Shown here piece after piece: positions 25,576 to 34,581 of a DNA stretch of 64,000 bases. The position numbers were made by a program, and so were the translations under genes. A model generated the notes under the pieces. That model searched no databases, was not told where the DNA came from, and saw only the letters and a list, made by a program, of their open reading frames with translations. The DNA is from Mesorhizobium sp. BR1-1-16. GTDB taxonomy: Bacteria; Pseudomonadota; Alphaproteobacteria; Rhizobiales; Kaistiaceae. The stretch spans positions 62,001 through 126,000 of the forward strand of contig NZ_JAIUIE010000009.1 in assembly GCF_020165495.1 (NCBI RefSeq), written 5' to 3'. The stretch's first letter is position 1; every line of letters begins with the position of its first letter.

Positions 25576-27713
25576 GCGGCTTCCGTCTTTGGATCGGGCG
25601 CTTCGCCTTCCGGCGCCGTATCGGCGATGAGCAGGAGGATCTCCGCCTTGGTCGCTGCGGCGAAAGCATCATGCGCCGTCAAGGCGCGCGGATCGCCGGC
25701 CTGCGATTCAGCCACCAGGACGATGGTCGATGCCGTTGCCGCCAGCGCCTCGGCGAGGCCCCGATCGACGTCGAGAAGAATATGGTCATAGGTCGCGTCG
25801 AGCGCGTCGAGGATCTCGGCGAGACGCCCGTCACCGGCGAGCCCTTCCGGCAGCGGTTCGGTGCCGCGGGGAATGATATGGGCACGCGACGAGCGATCAC
25901 GGAAGATTGCCTGCGCGAAGGAGGCTTCGCCGGCGAAGAGATCGGAGAACCCGGTCAGCCGCTCGCTCTCGGGCGCCATCGCCGCGCCATCGGCGCCATC
26001 GGCGTGCAGATCGACCAGCAATACGCGACTGCCACGGCGCGAGAGCTGGCGCGCCAGCGCCACGGCTGCCAGGGGACGTCCCGCCTCGGGCGGCTCGGCC
26101 ATTGTGACGACAAGCCGATGCGACCCTGTCGCGACAATCCGGTCGACCAGGGCACGGAGCGAATCCTGCAGGTCGGGCGGAAAAACCTGTGGCTGCGCAA
26201 AGGATGGCGCGGCCGGCATCATCCGGCGAACGTCGCCGCCATCGGACCAGCGCATCCGCCCGTCCACCGGCAGGCCCGGTTCAGCAGGCTCCGGCGGTTC
26301 GACGAACACCCGGCGGAGGGCCCGCCCGCTGATCAGTTCGCGCACCATCACGAATGCCAGCGCCAGCAGCAGCAGCGCCACGGTCGCCGCGGCGGTGATC
26401 GGCAGTTTCCTCGGGAAGGACGGCTCCAGCGGGACGGCAGCGCGCGAGATCACACGAGCATTGGCCGGGAGATAGTCTCCGTCCTGCCGCGATGTCGCCT
26501 CGCGATACCGCCGAAGGTAACCTTCGAGCAGGTCTCGTTCGGCCGCAGCCTCGCGCTCGAGCGCACGCAGCTGAACCTCCGAACCATTTGATTGCGCCGT
26601 CGCCACCTTGGCGCGGTCGAGATCGGCCGCAATCTCGACTTCCCTCGCCTTGGCCGTGGCGACTTCGCCCTCAAGACTGGAGAGGATCTGGCGCGCGGCC
26701 TGCCGCACCTGGCTATCGAGATCGGCGAGTTGGGCATTCAGCTCGCGGATGCGGGGATGCGCCGGCAGCAGAGTCGCCGACAGCTGCGCGACCTGGGCGC
26801 GCAGCGCGACCTGCTGTTCGCGAAGACGCTGGACAAGCGAGGATTCGAGAACTTCGGGAATGTCGAAATCGTTGCCGGACGCGAGCGCCTTGCGCACCTG
26901 CTCGGCCTTGGCGTCCGCAGAAGCCCGTGCCGCTTCGAGGCGCGCCATCTCCGTGTTGAGATCGGAGAGCTTTTGCTGCGGCAGCGACACATTGTTGTTC
27001 TGCCCGCCCATGAAGAGCCCGCTTTCGGCGCGGAAGCTCTCGACCTTGGCCTCGGCCGTCTTCACCCGGGCGCGCAGTGCTTCGATCTGCGAATCGAGCC
27101 AACGCGTCGCATCGGCATTCGCAGTTCGCGTCGCCTCGCGCTGCAGGGCGAGATATTCCTCGGCGATCATGTTGGTCACCTTGGCCGCCAGCAGCGGGTC
27201 GGATGACGAGAACGAAATATTGATGACGCGCGTCTTGTCGACCGAATAGACCTCAAGCTTCTCGGCAAAGCGCTGCAGCACCCGCTCCTCGCGCACCGAA
27301 TCGCTCGAAGCCTTGCCGAGACCGATCCGGGCCAGAAGTCCGTTGATGAAGTCGGCTGTCGGCGTCGCATAGAATTCCGGCAGCTTGTCGAGCTGCAGCT
27401 GTGCGACCACCGTCATCGCAAGATCACGCGAGTCGATCAGCTGCACCTGGCTGGCGACACCCTCGGCGTCGAGGAGCGCCCGCGATTCCTCTGTATCGCC
27501 GCCCGTCTGGGTGATCGACGATTCTCCCTTTTCGATCAGGACCTTGGTCTCGGCGGTGTAGCGCGGCGTCACGAAGGAGAGGCCAATATAGAGCCCGATC
27601 GCAAAGATCAGGAACAGCGGCACCAGGATCGGCAAGGCGCGCCCAAGCGCACGCATGAGCGCGCGCATGTCGAGCTCGACATCGTCGATAGGTCCCAAGC
27701 GGCCGTCGCTCAT
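25572..27713 (-). CDS. Wzz/GumC-type polysaccharide co-polymerase with degenerate BY-kinase domain
   Basis: A 713-residue inner-membrane protein. TM1 (about residues 28-48) leads into a Wzz chain-length domain; a long coiled coil (about 205-405) projects into the periplasm; TM2 is about 438-457. Residues 510-713 have the BY-kinase fold region but the P-loop reads MAEPPEAGRPLAA, lacking the GxGKS/T lysine. A Walker A'-like VLLVDLHAD and a B-like ILLDVD remain, and the tyrosine-rich tail is missing (Y642 is the only tyrosine after residue 510). It should set polymer length and connect to the export lipoprotein encoded divergently 184 bp away, but probably without kinase activity. Confidence 0.85.
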   Translation of the reverse strand: MSDGRLGPIDDVELDMRALMRALGRALPILVPLFLIFAIGLYIGLSFVTPRYTAETKVLIEKGESSITQTGGDTEESRALLDAEGVASQVQLIDSRDLAMTVVAQLQLDKLPEFYATPTADFINGLLARIGLGKASSDSVREERVLQRFAEKLEVYSVDKTRVINISFSSSDPLLAAKVTNMIAEEYLALQREATRTANADATRWLDSQIEALRARVKTAEAKVESFRAESGLFMGGQNNNVSLPQQKLSDLNTEMARLEAARASADAKAEQVRKALASGNDFDIPEVLESSLVQRLREQQVALRAQVAQLSATLLPAHPRIRELNAQLADLDSQVRQAARQILSSLEGEVATAKAREVEIAADLDRAKVATAQSNGSEVQLRALEREAAAERDLLEGYLRRYREATSRQDGDYLPANARVISRAAVPLEPSFPRKLPITAAATVALLLLALAFVMVRELISGRALRRVFVEPPEPAEPGLPVDGRMRWSDGGDVRRMMPAAPSFAQPQVFPPDLQDSLRALVDRIVATGSHRLVVTMAEPPEAGRPLAAVALARQLSRRGSRVLLVDLHADGADGAAMAPESERLTGFSDLFAGEASFAQAIFRDRSSRAHIIPRGTEPLPEGLAGDGRLAEILDALDATYDHILLDVDRGLAEALAATASTIVLVAESQAGDPRALTAHDAFAAATKAEILLLIADTAPEGEAPDPKTEAA

Positions 27714-27829
27714 CGCGGAATCTTCCCGTTGGCTTTTGGGCGATCATGGGAAAATAGAGTAACCGCCGCGTTAATAACGAACGGCGCATCCTCTCTTCGC
27801 TAGTTAATCGCTAACCATGTCGCGGCGAT

Positions 27830-27846
27830 TTTACCGGTAATTAACC
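27830..27846 (+). promoter_or_regulatory. TTAA-rich candidate regulator site (CtrA-like) between wzz and wza genes
   Basis: TTTA, seven bases, then TTAACC closely resembles the CtrA consensus TTAA-N7-TTAAC with one mismatch. The same 184-bp divergent promoter region has further GTTA/TAAC arms near 27770-27815. CtrA is widespread in Hyphomicrobiales. This is a visual match only. Confidence 0.3.
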
Positions 27847-27897
27847 ACGACCGGGGGAGAGTTCGGCAGTTGCCCCTCAAGCTGGGAACGCCCGCCG

Positions 27898-28464
27898 ATG
27901 CGTTTCGTCCTTCTTCTCTTCAGCCTCATTGGCGTGATGCTGCTCGGCGGCTGCGCGAGCAGCTATCCGCCGCCGGATACGACCACCTATTCGGCGCTGA
28001 TCGCTCCCTATCGCCTCGACAGCGGGGATCGCCTGCGGGTTGTCGTCTTTGGGCAGACCGATCTTTCGAGCACCTATCTCATTGATCAGGCTGGCTATAT
28101 CTCCATGCCACTGATCGGCGCCGTCGCCGCGCGCGGCCGAACCGCCCAGATGCTGGAAGGCGAGATCGCCGGCAAGTTGAAATCCGGGCGCTTCGTGCGC
28201 GATCCCGACGTTTCGGTCGAGGTTGATCGCTACCGGCCCTTCTTCATCATGGGCGAGGTCACCAGCGCCGGGCAGTATCCCTATGTCACCGGCATGACAG
28301 TCCAGACGGCCGTTGCCATCGCCGGCGGCTTCACCCCGCGCGCCCAGAAGTCCGATGTCGACGTGACGCGCCAAGTGAATGGCAAAGTCACGACGGTCAG
28401 GCTGCTGCCGACCCAGCCGGTCATGCCAGGCGATACGATCAACATTCGCGAGCGTTTCTTCTGA
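27898..28464 (+). CDS. Polysaccharide biosynthesis/export lipoprotein (Wza/ExoF-like)
   Basis: A 188-residue outer-membrane export protein. The signal peptide ends in a lipobox (LLGGC, cysteine about residue 19), so the mature protein is lipidated. A Poly_export domain follows (YRLDSGDRLRVVVFGQTDLSSTY), then a SLBB-type segment (GEVTSAGQYPYVTGMTVQTAVAIAGG). It is shorter than Wza and ends after one SLBB domain, as in many rhizobial homologues. With the Wzz-like protein it should form the periplasm-spanning export channel. The 5' gap before it holds the shared divergent promoters. Confidence 0.88.
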   Translation: MRFVLLLFSLIGVMLLGGCASSYPPPDTTTYSALIAPYRLDSGDRLRVVVFGQTDLSSTYLIDQAGYISMPLIGAVAARGRTAQMLEGEIAGKLKSGRFVRDPDVSVEVDRYRPFFIMGEVTSAGQYPYVTGMTVQTAVAIAGGFTPRAQKSDVDVTRQVNGKVTTVRLLPTQPVMPGDTINIRERFF

Positions 28465-28468
28465 CGCC

Positions 28469-29629
28469 ATGTCGGGGGACGCCTCATCGAATCCGGACGG
28501 GCGACTGCGCATCGTTCATTGCTTCCGATCGCCGGTCGGCGGGATTTTCCGCCACGTGCGCGATCTGGTCCGCGCGCAGACAGCGGCCGGTCACGAGGTC
28601 GGCATCGTTTGCGACGCGGCGACCGGTGGCACGCGGGAAGAGCAGCTTTTCAGCGAGATCGCCCCGGTTCTTGGCCTCGGCCTGCAGCGCATCCCCATGC
28701 AGCGGCAGATCACGCCGACCGACATCATCACACTGACACGCCTCTTCCGGCGTATCGGCAAGCTGGATCCCGACGTGATCCATACACATGGCGCCAAGGG
28801 CGGCGTGTATGGACGCGCGATCGGCACGTTCTTGCGGGTCTCTGGTAAACGCGTGGCCCGCATCTATTGCCCGCATGGCGGCAGCCTGCACTATGACGCG
28901 CGCACCAATGCCGGACGGCTTTTCTTCGGCCTCGAACGGCTCATGGAGCGCATGACAGACGGCTTCGTCTTCGTCAGCCGTTATGAGTCCGACGCCTTCG
29001 CGGCGAAGGTCGGGCCGCCGGAAAAGCCGTTCTGTATTGCGCCGAACGGCATCGAGGCGGCGGAATTCGCCCCTCTGCCCGTCGATTCAAGCAGAGCGGA
29101 TTTCCTTTATATCGGCATGATGCGCGACCTGAAGGGACCCGATCTCTTCATTGATGCGCTTGCGCTCATCCGGGATCGCCGCGGCGTCGCGCCGAGCGCA
29201 CTGATGGTCGGCGACGGTCCGGACACGGCGCGCTACAAGGCCAAGGCGACGGCCCTTGGTCTTGGTGACATTGTCTTTCATCCAGCAATGCCGGCTCGCC
29301 GCGCCTTTGCCATGGCCGAACGTATCGTCGTGCCCTCGCGTGCCGAATCGATGCCCTATATCGTGCTCGAAGGCATCGCTGCAGGGCTGCCCATGGTCGC
29401 AACCAAGGTCGGCGGCATACCAGAGATCTTCGGCCCTCTTGCGCCGAGTCTCGTTCCGCCTGGCGCGCCGCATCTGCTCGCCGGCGCCATGGAAGCGCAG
29501 CTCGATGATCCGGCCGGAGCACGGGCCGACGCTGTAGCCTTGCAGTCATCGATCCGCGATCGCTTCTCGATCGAAACCATGGCGCGGTCGGTTGAAGCTC
29601 TCTACGCAAAGGCGCTCGAGCGAACCTGA
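28469..29629 (+). CDS. Glycosyltransferase family 4
   Basis: A 386-residue GT-B fold glycosyltransferase. The N-terminal SPVGGIFRHVRDLVRAQ with a glycine-rich loop and the C-terminal GT1/GT4 domain are clear: CIAPNGIEAAEFAPL, DFLYIGMMRDLKGPDLFIDAL, VGDGPDTARYKAKA, and the E-x7-E region VVPSRAESMPYIVLEGIAAGLPMVATKVGG that binds the nucleotide sugar. It starts 4 bp after the export lipoprotein stop. It is the only dedicated non-initiating glycosyltransferase in this locus, so it probably adds the second sugar of the repeat unit. Donor and acceptor are unknown. Confidence 0.87.
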   Translation: MSGDASSNPDGRLRIVHCFRSPVGGIFRHVRDLVRAQTAAGHEVGIVCDAATGGTREEQLFSEIAPVLGLGLQRIPMQRQITPTDIITLTRLFRRIGKLDPDVIHTHGAKGGVYGRAIGTFLRVSGKRVARIYCPHGGSLHYDARTNAGRLFFGLERLMERMTDGFVFVSRYESDAFAAKVGPPEKPFCIAPNGIEAAEFAPLPVDSSRADFLYIGMMRDLKGPDLFIDALALIRDRRGVAPSALMVGDGPDTARYKAKATALGLGDIVFHPAMPARRAFAMAERIVVPSRAESMPYIVLEGIAAGLPMVATKVGGIPEIFGPLAPSLVPPGAPHLLAGAMEAQLDDPAGARADAVALQSSIRDRFSIETMARSVEALYAKALERT

Positions 29630-29764
29630 CACGCGGCGTTCCGGACCTTGCCATTTTCGATGCTGCGAACGGCGCGCATTGCCCGACCGTCGGCGCAAAA
29701 GCATTTGTTAGCCTCGGCCTGCTAACTCTCGGCCATCGCATCCGGCCACCAGTGTTCGCGTAAA

Positions 29765-31258
29765 ATGGCTGCAGATACAGAAGGTCGCTTCGACGAGCCC
29801 GGCCGCCCGGCTCTGGGCGAGGAGGCGCTTGCCGTTGCCAGCGCCCTCTCGAAGCGTTCGCTCGCGCCTGCGATCCTGGCGAACGCTGTCCAGGCGTTCG
29901 AATTCAGCGCGCTCCTGATCATCGGAGCGGTCTTGCGCCATCTCGTCGGCTCTGGCCTCAACACAGCCGGATGGCTCGGCTGGACGGCGATCGTGCTGGC
30001 GCCGCTGCTCACCGTCATGGCCGCTCATTCGGGTGGCTCCTATCTCATCGCGGCGCTGCGCGACGGCGTCGGCGCACTCGGCCGCCTGCTGGCGGTCTGG
30101 ACCGGCGTGATCCTGCTCCTCGCAGCCATGGCGTTCCTGCTCGATCTCGGCAGCAGCGGCGCGCCGCGCTGGCTGCTGCTGTTCTACGTTTCCGGATTGG
30201 CCTTGCTGCTTGCCGAGCGCTCGATCCTCGCGCATCTCGTCGCCCGTTGGATGCGTCAGGGACGGTTCGATCGCCGGGCCGTCATCGTTGGTGGCGGCGA
30301 CGAGGCCGAGGCGCTGATTGCGACACTTGCCGACGAATCGCCCGATATTCGCGTCTGTGGCGTGTTCGACGACCGGGGCTCCCCGCGCTCACCCGAACGC
30401 AGCGAGGGTCCGCCGAAGCTCGGTACCGTCGCAGAACTGGTCACTTTCGCTCGCATTGCAGAGATCGATCTCTTGATCGTCTCGCTGCCGCAGAGCGCCG
30501 AAGGTCGGTTGCTCGAAGTCCTCCGCGCGCTTTGGGTGTTGCCGGTCGATATCCGCCTCTCGGCACTCGGCGCACGCCTACGTTTTCGCCCACGCGCCTA
30601 TTCCTTCATTGGCTCGATCCCGTTTCTCGATCTCGCCGACCGCCCGATCAGCGGCTGGAGCGCCGTGGCGAAGCGAAGCTTCGACCTTGCCGTCGCCGTC
30701 GTCGCGCTCATCCTGCTTTCGCCGCTGATGCTCGCCACAGCGCTCGCCGTTCGGCTCGACAGCCCTGGACCGATCCTCTTCCGGCAGAAGCGCTATGGCT
30801 TCAACAATGAGGTCATCTCTGTCCTCAAGTTCCGCTCGATGTATCATCACCTGAGCGATCCCGCCGCCAAGGTCGCGGTGTCGCGGGGCGATCCACGCGT
30901 GACGCGGGTCGGGCGTTTCATCCGCCGCACGTCGATCGACGAACTGCCGCAGTTGTTCAACGTCCTGGCCGGGACACTCTCGATCGTCGGCCCGCGCCCG
31001 CATGCCGTGAATGCCCATACGGCGCAGCGGCTCTGGGATGAGGTGGTGGACGGCTATTTCGCGCGTCATCGCGTGAAGCCCGGCATCACCGGATGGGCGC
31101 AGATCAATGGATGGCGCGGCGAGATCGACTCGCCGGAGAAGATCCAGCGCCGTGTCGAATTTGATCTCGAATATATCGAGCGTTGGTCCGTGCTGTTCGA
31201 TCTCTACATCGTCGCGATGACGCCGCTCCGCCTGCTCCAAGGGGAGAATGCCTATTGA
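29765..31258 (+). CDS. Undecaprenyl-phosphate sugar phosphotransferase (WcaJ-like, repeat-unit initiating)
   Basis: A 497-residue membrane enzyme. Four or five N-terminal spans and a CoA-binding/Rossmann-like domain ([17 protein letters not shown] near residue 178) precede the bacterial sugar transferase domain from about residue 300: [46 protein letters not shown] and SIVGPRPHA. It transfers a sugar-1-phosphate to undecaprenyl phosphate and starts repeat-unit assembly. A short [10 protein letters not shown] segment near residue 212 looks like an insertion. Its TGA overlaps the TTG start of the next gene. The upstream ribosome-binding site is weak. Confidence 0.88.
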   Translation: MAADTEGRFDEPGRPALGEEALAVASALSKRSLAPAILANAVQAFEFSALLIIGAVLRHLVGSGLNTAGWLGWTAIVLAPLLTVMAAHSGGSYLIAALRDGVGALGRLLAVWTGVILLLAAMAFLLDLGSSGAPRWLLLFYVSGLALLLAERSILAHLVARWMRQGRFDRRAVIVGGGDEAEALIATLADESPDIRVCGVFDDRGSPRSPERSEGPPKLGTVAELVTFARIAEIDLLIVSLPQSAEGRLLEVLRALWVLPVDIRLSALGARLRFRPRAYSFIGSIPFLDLADRPISGWSAVAKRSFDLAVAVVALILLSPLMLATALAVRLDSPGPILFRQKRYGFNNEVISVLKFRSMYHHLSDPAAKVAVSRGDPRVTRVGRFIRRTSIDELPQLFNVLAGTLSIVGPRPHAVNAHTAQRLWDEVVDGYFARHRVKPGITGWAQINGWRGEIDSPEKIQRRVEFDLEYIERWSVLFDLYIVAMTPLRLLQGENAY

Positions 31259-32571
31259 GCAGCAGGGCCACGACCGCGCTGCCCGCGCCGCAGGGCATTC
31301 CGACACGCGTCATCGGCAACGCGGCTATCGCGGTGCTCGTGTTTCTCTCCGGCTTCGTGATGGTCGAACCAGCGCCATCCGACCTGCTGCTCTGCGTCGT
31401 GGCGATCATGTGGGCCAGTTGCGGCCTTACCTTCACCCGGTCGATGCTGCCACTGATCGTATTACTCGCACTCTATTGTGCTGGCGGATTACTGTCCTTC
31501 ACGCAGCTTCAGGCTTTTCAGAAGCCGATTACCTATATGGCAACGACGATATTCCTCGCGATCTCGTCGATCTTCTTCTGCGCGGTCGTTCAAACCGATA
31601 CCGCGCGGCGCATGCGGGTCATCGAAAAGAGCTACGTCCTCGCTGCGGTGCTCTGCTCGATCGCCGGCATTCTCGGCTATTTCGGCGCCATCCCTCATGC
31701 CGATCTCTTTACGCTCTATGAGCGGGCGAAAGGCGCCTTCAAGGATCCGAACGTGTTCGGCCCCTTCGTCGTCCTGCCGCTGGTCGTGCTTGCCCGCGCC
31801 ATCCTGACACAGCCGATCCATCGCTCTGGCTGGGCAATCCTCGCGTCCGTGATTCTCTTTCTGGGGCTGTTTCTCTCCTTCTCTCGCGCCGCCTGGGGCC
31901 TCGCAGTCCTGGCGATGCTGATCATGACGCTGCTGGTGTTCGCCACCGAGCCGCGATCCTCCAAGCGGCTGCGCATGCTGGCCGCGCTGGTCGCCGCAAT
32001 CATGGCCGTCGCATTTCTGCTCGCCATTGCAATCTCGATTCCGGCCGTGCAGGAACTCGTCGTCCAGCGCGTCAAGCTCGTGCAGGACTATGACGCCTCG
32101 CGTCTTGGCCGCTTCGAGCGCCATATCATCGGCTTCTTCCTCATCCAGGAGCACCCGTTCGGGGTGGGACCGTTCCAGTTCGGCCTCTCGCTCGGCGAGG
32201 ACGAGCACAATATGTGGCTGAAGGGGTTCACTGTTTACGGCTGGCTAGGTGGCTTTTCCTATATCGCCCTCGTCATCTGGACGCTGGTGATCGCTACGCC
32301 GCTTGTCGTCCGTAAGCGGCCATGGACGCCTTTTCTCCAATGCGTCTATGCCGTTTACGTCGGGCATCTGATGATCCACAACGTGATCGACAATGATCAC
32401 TGGCGTCATCTTTTTCTGATCTATGGACTGCTCTGGGGCGCCTATGCCGTCGAGCGATCGCCGGTGCGATATCGCATCCGTCGCGGGACTGATGCGCTCT
32501 CATCGTCGCTCGTCAAATCGCCTTCATCGCGACTGGTGTTCGGGCCCGTCGCCCTGCCCCGCGCGCATTAA
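31255..32571 (+). CDS. O-antigen ligase/polymerase family membrane protein
   Basis: A 438-residue polytopic protein with about ten to twelve membrane spans and the WaaL/Wzy_C region: FKDPNVFGPFVVLPLVV, FSRAAWGLAVLAML and the large periplasmic loop ending GPFQFGLSLGEDEHNMWLKGFTVYGW, typical of O-antigen ligases and Wzy polymerases. It probably polymerises or ligates the repeat unit at the periplasmic face. The TTG at 31255 is taken as start: GGGGAG (31241-31246) lies eight bases upstream and the TTGA overlap couples it to the sugar transferase gene. The longer open frame would overlap 76 bases of that gene. Confidence 0.83.
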   Translation: MSSRATTALPAPQGIPTRVIGNAAIAVLVFLSGFVMVEPAPSDLLLCVVAIMWASCGLTFTRSMLPLIVLLALYCAGGLLSFTQLQAFQKPITYMATTIFLAISSIFFCAVVQTDTARRMRVIEKSYVLAAVLCSIAGILGYFGAIPHADLFTLYERAKGAFKDPNVFGPFVVLPLVVLARAILTQPIHRSGWAILASVILFLGLFLSFSRAAWGLAVLAMLIMTLLVFATEPRSSKRLRMLAALVAAIMAVAFLLAIAISIPAVQELVVQRVKLVQDYDASRLGRFERHIIGFFLIQEHPFGVGPFQFGLSLGEDEHNMWLKGFTVYGWLGGFSYIALVIWTLVIATPLVVRKRPWTPFLQCVYAVYVGHLMIHNVIDNDHWRHLFLIYGLLWGAYAVERSPVRYRIRRGTDALSSSLVKSPSSRLVFGPVALPRAH

Positions 32572-32675
32572 CGGCTCACAGCATCTGTCCAGCGGAAACA
32601 ATCCCGACATTTTTCGTGAACCATTCGCGCCCTTCGGCATTGGACCCTTAGGTTCCAACCCGAGGAGGCATCGAC

Positions 32676-32945
32676 ATGCTCAACGAATTCGACCCCGGCA
32701 AATTCGAGCTGGCGGCCGCGGTGCGCGGCGATACCCCGATCGATCCTGCTAGCGTCGCGCCTGAAGAACCGGTCTCGGTCCAGGCCTTGCGCGAGATGCG
32801 CGGGCTTGGCGTGGTCGAGTTGGCTGGCCTTGCGGGCATCCTGCCCGACCATCTTCGCGCGATCGAAGCCGGCGTCGAGCCGACCACCCCGGAACGGCAA
32901 GCCATCGCCGCCGCCCTCAATGTTCCGGTCGACCGGATCGCCTGA
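32676..32945 (+). CDS. Small XRE-type helix-turn-helix protein
   Basis: An 89-residue protein. The C-terminal two thirds (about residues 34-89: SVQALREMRGLGVVELAGLA, then ILPDHLRAIEAG and AIAAALNVPVDRI) fit the Cro/CI helix-turn-helix pattern; the N-terminal 30 residues are acidic and probably unstructured. A very good GAGGAGG site is seven bases before the ATG. A 42-bp palindrome follows the stop by 20 bp and would terminate it. It may be a DNA-binding regulator, possibly of the upstream polysaccharide genes, but its target is unknown. Confidence 0.75.
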   Translation: MLNEFDPGKFELAAAVRGDTPIDPASVAPEEPVSVQALREMRGLGVVELAGLAGILPDHLRAIEAGVEPTTPERQAIAAALNVPVDRIA

Positions 32946-32965
32946 CCCGGCCTTTCAAATCCCTC

Positions 32966-33007
32966 AAACGAAAACCGCCCGGCACATGTGCCGGGCGGTT
33001 TTCGTTT
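32966..33007 (+). terminator. 42-bp perfect palindrome, terminator of the XRE gene
   Basis: Two 21-base arms are exact reverse complements with no spacer; the GC-rich core is CCGCCCGGCAC and the right arm ends in TTTTCGTTT, giving a T-run. The structure would work on both strands. Confidence 0.8.
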
Positions 33008-33146
33008 GGTCGCATTCACACCATCGCCGTCCTGGCGTCCGGACGTGCCGGCCATGGCGATCGGGCACGCCAAATCGTCGAAGCATTGGCACGACCGTTT
33101 TCAACGGTCGCCGAATGAGTCGGTCGGCCCTGCTAACAGCCAGCGC

Positions 33147-33176
33147 AAAAAATGGCCCGGCTTGCGCCGGGCCATT
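33147..33176 (-). terminator. Rho-independent terminator of the Omp gene
   Basis: An 11-bp stem (AATGGCCCGGC / GCCGGGCCATT) with a TTGC loop lies 27 bp after the stop of the outer-membrane protein gene; read on the minus strand it is followed by six T residues. Confidence 0.88.
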
Positions 33177-33202
33177 CTTCAAACAACTGACGTGTCAGAT
33201 GA

Positions 33203-33868
33203 TCAGAACTTGTAGTTCAGACCGACCTTGACGACGTTCGAGGTGTTCTTCAGCTCGATCGTGCCGATGGCGTTGCTGATGTCGTAAGCAGCAGAGCCGA
33301 GATCGAAGTAATCATACTCGGCGAAGCCGGTGATGTTCTTCGTGAAGGCCTTCTCGAGACCAGCGCCGACGGTCCAGCCGGTCGCCCACTTCGAGCCCGA
33401 ATAGACCAGCGAGTCGATGTTGGCCTTCGTCTCGCCGTAAGCGAAACCGCCCTTGACGTAGGGGAGCCAGGTGTCGATCGCGTAGCCAGCACGGACGGTG
33501 GTCGAACCGAGCCAGTTCAGCTCTGCGTTGATGCCGACGATGCCCGGGATCACGTCCTGGCCCGTCTTCAGGTTCGTGTAGGCCAGATCGGTCTGAACGC
33601 CGAGGACGATCTGATTGATCTGGTAGTTATAGCCGGCCTGGACACCGCCGAGGGCGCTGCTCGAATTACCGAACGCGTCGCTCCAGATATTGGTGCTGAA
33701 GTCGCCCCAGGCGCCGCCGCCATGGACACCGACATAGAAGCCGGACCAATCAAAAGCTGCGGGAGCAACCACGGCGGCGATCGGAGCGGGCTCCATGGTC
33801 AGGTCGGCGGCGGAGGCTGCGGCGGTCAGCGCCAGCACACCCACACCTGCAAGAAGAACACGCTTCAT
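33203..33868 (-). CDS. Outer-membrane beta-barrel protein (Omp25/Omp31-like porin family)
   Basis: A 221-residue protein with a signal peptide (MKRVLLAGVGVLALTAAASA, cleaved before ADLTM). The mature protein begins with a Pro/Ala stretch and then FDWSGFYVGVHGGGAWGDF, the hallmark of rhizobial and Brucella Omp25/Omp31 proteins. It continues with alternating beta-strand sequence and ends in VVKVGLNYKF, with the C-terminal aromatic typical of outer-membrane barrels. GGAG lies upstream of the ATG at 33868; an in-frame start at 33904 is less likely. It has its own terminator and probably its own promoter, fitting an abundant envelope protein. Confidence 0.88.
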   Translation of the reverse strand: MKRVLLAGVGVLALTAAASAADLTMEPAPIAAVVAPAAFDWSGFYVGVHGGGAWGDFSTNIWSDAFGNSSSALGGVQAGYNYQINQIVLGVQTDLAYTNLKTGQDVIPGIVGINAELNWLGSTTVRAGYAIDTWLPYVKGGFAYGETKANIDSLVYSGSKWATGWTVGAGLEKAFTKNITGFAEYDYFDLGSAAYDISNAIGTIELKNTSNVVKVGLNYKF

Positions 33869-34581
33869 TTGAAATCTCCAATCTTTACACATTGGGCCTA
33901 TCAACCCCCCGTGCGAATTGCGGCCTCGGACTGAAACATACGCGCATCGCAGCGGCCTTCAAGAGCGATGTGAGATGGTTAGCGCTTCGGTCTGACAGTG
34001 TTGCTAAAGTGCTTCACAGTGACCACAAGTATAGCTAACAAACAACTAAGACCGGACTGGCGGCAGCCAATCCGATCTGGGCGACTTCTGGGCCTGAAAA
34101 CGGGCAAAATTGAGATAGGTTCCAGACGGCCGCCTTACGCGCGGTCGGAACGCAGACCTACGCCAAGGGAATTAGGGCGCCGCACCCTTCCATTCAAGGG
34201 TCGGCGCGCTCGCACCTTAAAGAAAAAGGCCGCAATCCTGCGTTTTTACGCATCATGGACGCCGCCGCGTGGCATTTCGACAACAGCGTGACCAATCCCG
34301 CTTCACGCGGCCGTGAGCACGTGTCACCGCGTTTCCGGCGTCCAGGCGCGTCTCGTCGTTCCTGCGAGAGAGCGTGAGCGCGGCGCCTGCGACGCCGAAA
34401 GAATCCGGCTGACGTCCCAAACCCACCCGGCGCGGTAGCCGGACCCGGCACTTGATGCATACCAAGCCGGCCACCGCGGCTTAGGAATTAGTTAGGACAT
34501 TCACATCCGCCCGACCGTTATGCTTGAAGCGGGCCGGGAAGACTCGGGCGCGGTCGATCCACACGGGCCCGGCCTGTATCC
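33869..34581. other. gene-free interval upstream of the Omp gene
   Basis: About 710 bases with no coding frame I can support between the Omp gene and the SnoaL-like gene. The part nearest the Omp gene (33890-34070) is comparatively AT-rich and holds its promoter. The rest has no recognisable tRNA, repeat or terminator. An unrecognised small RNA is possible. Confidence 0.5.
33935..33962 (-). promoter_or_regulatory. candidate promoter of the Omp gene
   Basis: On the minus strand TTGAAG (33962-33957), a 16-base spacer and TATGTT (33940-33935) resemble a sigma-70 promoter; transcription would start about 60 bases before the ATG. Confidence 0.35.
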
